Assembly (NCBI RefSeq): GCF_023100805.1
Contig: NZ_CP095855.1
Location: 7,481,001 to 7,545,000, forward strand
Length of the DNA stretch: 64,000 nucleotides
Reading direction: 5' to 3'
Source: Chitinophaga filiformis
Lineage (GTDB): Bacteria > Bacteroidota > Bacteroidia > Chitinophagales > Chitinophagaceae
Shown piece by piece: positions 61,943-64,000 of this stretch. Positions within the stretch are counted from its first letter, which is position 1. Each line of letters starts with the position of its first letter. A model generated the notes under the pieces. The model searched no databases, had not been told where the DNA came from, and worked only from the letters and a program-made list of their open reading frames with translations. The position numbers and the translations under genes were made by a program.

Positions 61943-64000
61943 TTAGTCGTACAGTTCCTGTATTTGCGCCAGCTTAACTGCAACTGTAGGATTAAATGCC
62001 TTTGTACCCATGTATGACAACAAACTATGATAAAGCTGTCTCGCTGCTAACCTTGTATCCAGATCATGTTGCAGATCGATAGAAGTCACTACTATCTTTC
62101 CCTTTCCTACCTTTGCTTCGAACAATATCCCCAGCTTCCTCGCTTCAAACCAGGTATCAATTAACTGTACAGCGGGTTTTAATTCAGCTGGGAAATTATC
62201 CAGGTGCATTGGTTGAGCAGTATGAATGATATCCCACCACTGCCAGTTAGAATGGTATTCTGTTGGAAAATCCTTAAAAAGAGGAGCAGCCGGATCACAT
62301 AGAATACCCAATGTATGAGGAGCCTGTCCTTCGGTCCATGCTGTATTCCAGAAAACCGTAGACATCCCGGTTTTGATAGCAGCCCCCTTATTTTCAGTGA
62401 TTTTATTGTTTAATCGTAATAGTACAGTAGCACCTGCTTCGAGCTTTGCGGCTATTTCAGGTGTGAGCGCATCTGCAACGGTGATGTCGTCACCGGCCTG
62501 CACATTTACCGTGTCGGGATACACCCAGAAATCCCAGTCGTTTACTCCTAATCCATCTGCTATGATCTCCAGGTTGAGCTTTTCTGCTTTGCTGATGCCG
62601 GAAAGACTGCAGGAGATATTACCTGCCGGGTTATCATTCTTCCAGTCAAGGTCTGCCGATAAAGCACCATTTGCTATTACCCGCTGGTGGTTGCCGGTGA
62701 TCTTCCATTTTACCGGTACTTTCTTCAACTGCTCTTTACCGAAATGCGCAATCTGTACAGCGGCCATAAATACTTCCGAGTTCTTCCAGGTAAACTTGCT
62801 GATCACTGCAAGTGGTACTGTACTGGAAGAAAAACGGTGGAAGGCGGCAGGTGTGAAATAAGGTTTGCTGTCCCAGAAGGGATCCAGGATTCCCACCAGG
62901 GCAGTACCCTGACCAGGAAAATCGTGCAGGTCCAGTAACTGGTAACCTGCATAATCAGTACGCATACCGGCTTCTATATCTGCCTTATAACACAATGCCT
63001 GTAGTTTTCCCGATGCCATGAGAAAATCATGTGCCTGCGGCTGCAGGTGTTCTTTCTTCATAAAGTCGTAGAAGATATCGAAGTTCCTCGCCTGCAACAG
63101 GCCGGTATATTTCTTTCGTTCTGTAAAATCAGGATATACACACCACTGCCCTATTTCATGTGCTACAACCGGTCTGTCGTCTCTTAGCTTATCCTTAAAA
63201 TTAAACTGAGAATTGGGCGCCTTCGCATTAATGAGGCTTTTCACGCCTTCTCCCCAGGCCTGGATACGTGGTTCCGGCATCACATGATAATCATTTTCCG
63301 CAATAGCCGGCCATCCTGAACCTGCACAGTAAAGACGTCTGTTATCCTTTTCTTTCCAATAGTTTACGAAGGCGGCCAGATACGGGTCGCGGTTTTTATC
63401 TCCTGAAGGTTCATTGGTCGGTACCATCATCAAAAAGGAGGGATGATTACCATAGGCGGCAACAATCCGGTTGCTTTCATCATACAGGAATTTATCTACA
63501 GACAGGCCATCTCCTACACTTGCCCAGCAGTCTACTTCAACAGAAAGATACACGCCGGCATGATCCGCAGCTACAAATGCAGCCTCCGGCGGGCACCAGG
63601 AATGGAAACGCATATGATTGAGGCCATGTGCCTTTATAATACGGAAGATCCGCGCCCATGCGGCTGTATCTGTAGGTGGATAACCTGTCAAGGGGAAAAT
63701 GGCGCATTCCAATGTTCCCCGCAGGAATACAGGACGATTGTTCACCGTAATTTTTGAATTGGCTGTACCTACACTACGCATGCCAAAACTGATATTTTTG
63801 CTATCTGTACTTTTCTTATCCACTGTTCGCAATTGTACCCTAAGTTGATATAGCTTCGGATTAAACTCATCCCACAATACAGGATGGTCGCCCATAGGAT
63901 AGGTGAACGATAATATGCTGTCACCACTGGTAAAAGACTTCTTTAAGGCAGGTAGCTGATCTGCGGATATAGAAAGGCTGCCTGCCGAAGTTGCATTACC
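61943..64000 (-). CDS. GH2-family glycosidase, 5' end outside window
   Basis: The frame is open through base 64000, so at least 685 codons are present and the N-terminal sugar-binding domain is cut. The ATG at 63895 is internal: the upstream codons read SILSFTYP just before it and stay coding. GH2 TIM-barrel landmarks are NRPVFLRGTLE (Ig-to-barrel transition), LNHMRFHSWCPPEAAF, acid/base Glu (codon 63410-63412) in VPTNEPSGD, and nucleophile Glu (63155-63157) in VVAHEIGQW. The C-terminal about 300 residues carry additional beta domains with a VLLRLNNKI and VTSIDLQHDLD region. Beta-galactosidase, beta-glucuronidase and related activities are all possible. Confidence 0.9.
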   Translation of the reverse strand, partial: GNATSAGSLSISADQLPALKKSFTSGDSILSFTYPMGDHPVLWDEFNPKLYQLRVQLRTVDKKSTDSKNISFGMRSVGTANSKITVNNRPVFLRGTLECAIFPLTGYPPTDTAAWARIFRIIKAHGLNHMRFHSWCPPEAAFVAADHAGVYLSVEVDCWASVGDGLSVDKFLYDESNRIVAAYGNHPSFLMMVPTNEPSGDKNRDPYLAAFVNYWKEKDNRRLYCAGSGWPAIAENDYHVMPEPRIQAWGEGVKSLINAKAPNSQFNFKDKLRDDRPVVAHEIGQWCVYPDFTERKKYTGLLQARNFDIFYDFMKKEHLQPQAHDFLMASGKLQALCYKADIEAGMRTDYAGYQLLDLHDFPGQGTALVGILDPFWDSKPYFTPAAFHRFSSSTVPLAVISKFTWKNSEVFMAAVQIAHFGKEQLKKVPVKWKITGNHQRVIANGALSADLDWKNDNPAGNISCSLSGISKAEKLNLEIIADGLGVNDWDFWVYPDTVNVQAGDDITVADALTPEIAAKLEAGATVLLRLNNKITENKGAAIKTGMSTVFWNTAWTEGQAPHTLGILCDPAAPLFKDFPTEYHSNWQWWDIIHTAQPMHLDNFPAELKPAVQLIDTWFEARKLGILFEAKVGKGKIVVTSIDLQHDLDTRLAARQLYHSLLSYMGTKAFNPTVAVKLAQIQELYD

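Overview
The window looks like chromosomal DNA of a glycan-degrading Bacteroidota bacterium, most likely Chitinophaga or a close relative in the Chitinophagaceae. The evidence is four SusC/SusD pairs, ECF sigma/FecR pairs feeding SusC proteins with an STN domain, a type IX secretion (T9SS) sorting tail on a GH9 glucanase, many Bacteroidota-style lipoproteins, and promoters of the form TTTG-N20/21-TAnnTTTG. No phage, transposase, CRISPR array or conjugation gene was seen. Most of the window reads as ordinary accessory chromosome. One visibly AT-rich two-gene patch (about 58.26-59.62 kb) may have been acquired.

Layout. 0-1 kb: end of an ankyrin-like gene cut by the window edge. 1.1-4.0 kb: large secreted multidomain GH9 endoglucanase. 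4.4-6.5 kb: three same-strand genes for a predicted membrane-anchored propeller-like protein, a small secreted four-cysteine protein and a MauE/DoxX-like redox membrane protein. 6.7-12.5 kb: an outer-membrane beta-barrel receptor, two AraC-type regulators, a small membrane protein and an SDR oxidoreductase. 12.8-15.2 kb: a siderophore-type TonB receptor. 15.4-21.4 kb: SusC-SusD-PI-PLC operon behind a canonical promoter. 21.4-25.1 kb: housekeeping-like single genes (DUF6000-like, SRPBCC, lipoprotein, HPP membrane protein, NUDIX). 25.1-34.6 kb (minus): SusC-SusD-FG-GAP/ASPIC protein-vanadium haloperoxidase operon, with an 885-bp upstream region carrying three 14-bp tandem repeats.

35.4-55.7 kb is the centrepiece: two converging polysaccharide-utilisation modules. 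The plus-strand module is ECF sigma, FecR, STN-SusC and SusD, with a divergent GH43. The minus-strand module is ECF sigma, FecR, STN-SusC, SusD, a PKD/jelly-roll surface lipoprotein, GH16, GH30 and GH30. GH16 plus two GH30 enzymes suggests growth on mixed beta-1,3/beta-1,6-glucan, such as laminarin or fungal wall glucan. Sugar binding at SusC/STN would be relayed through FecR to the cognate sigma factor. The modules meet at back-to-back terminators near 43.75 kb.

55.9-64 kb: tRNA-Asp with a textbook promoter and strong terminator, an FG-GAP lipoprotein, the AT-rich AraC + DHFR-like pair, an M13 metallopeptidase lipoprotein, and a GH2 glycosidase running off the window end. A recurring feature is a stem-loop after SusD or the surface lipoprotein and before the downstream effector gene, which may set a steep expression gradient within operons.
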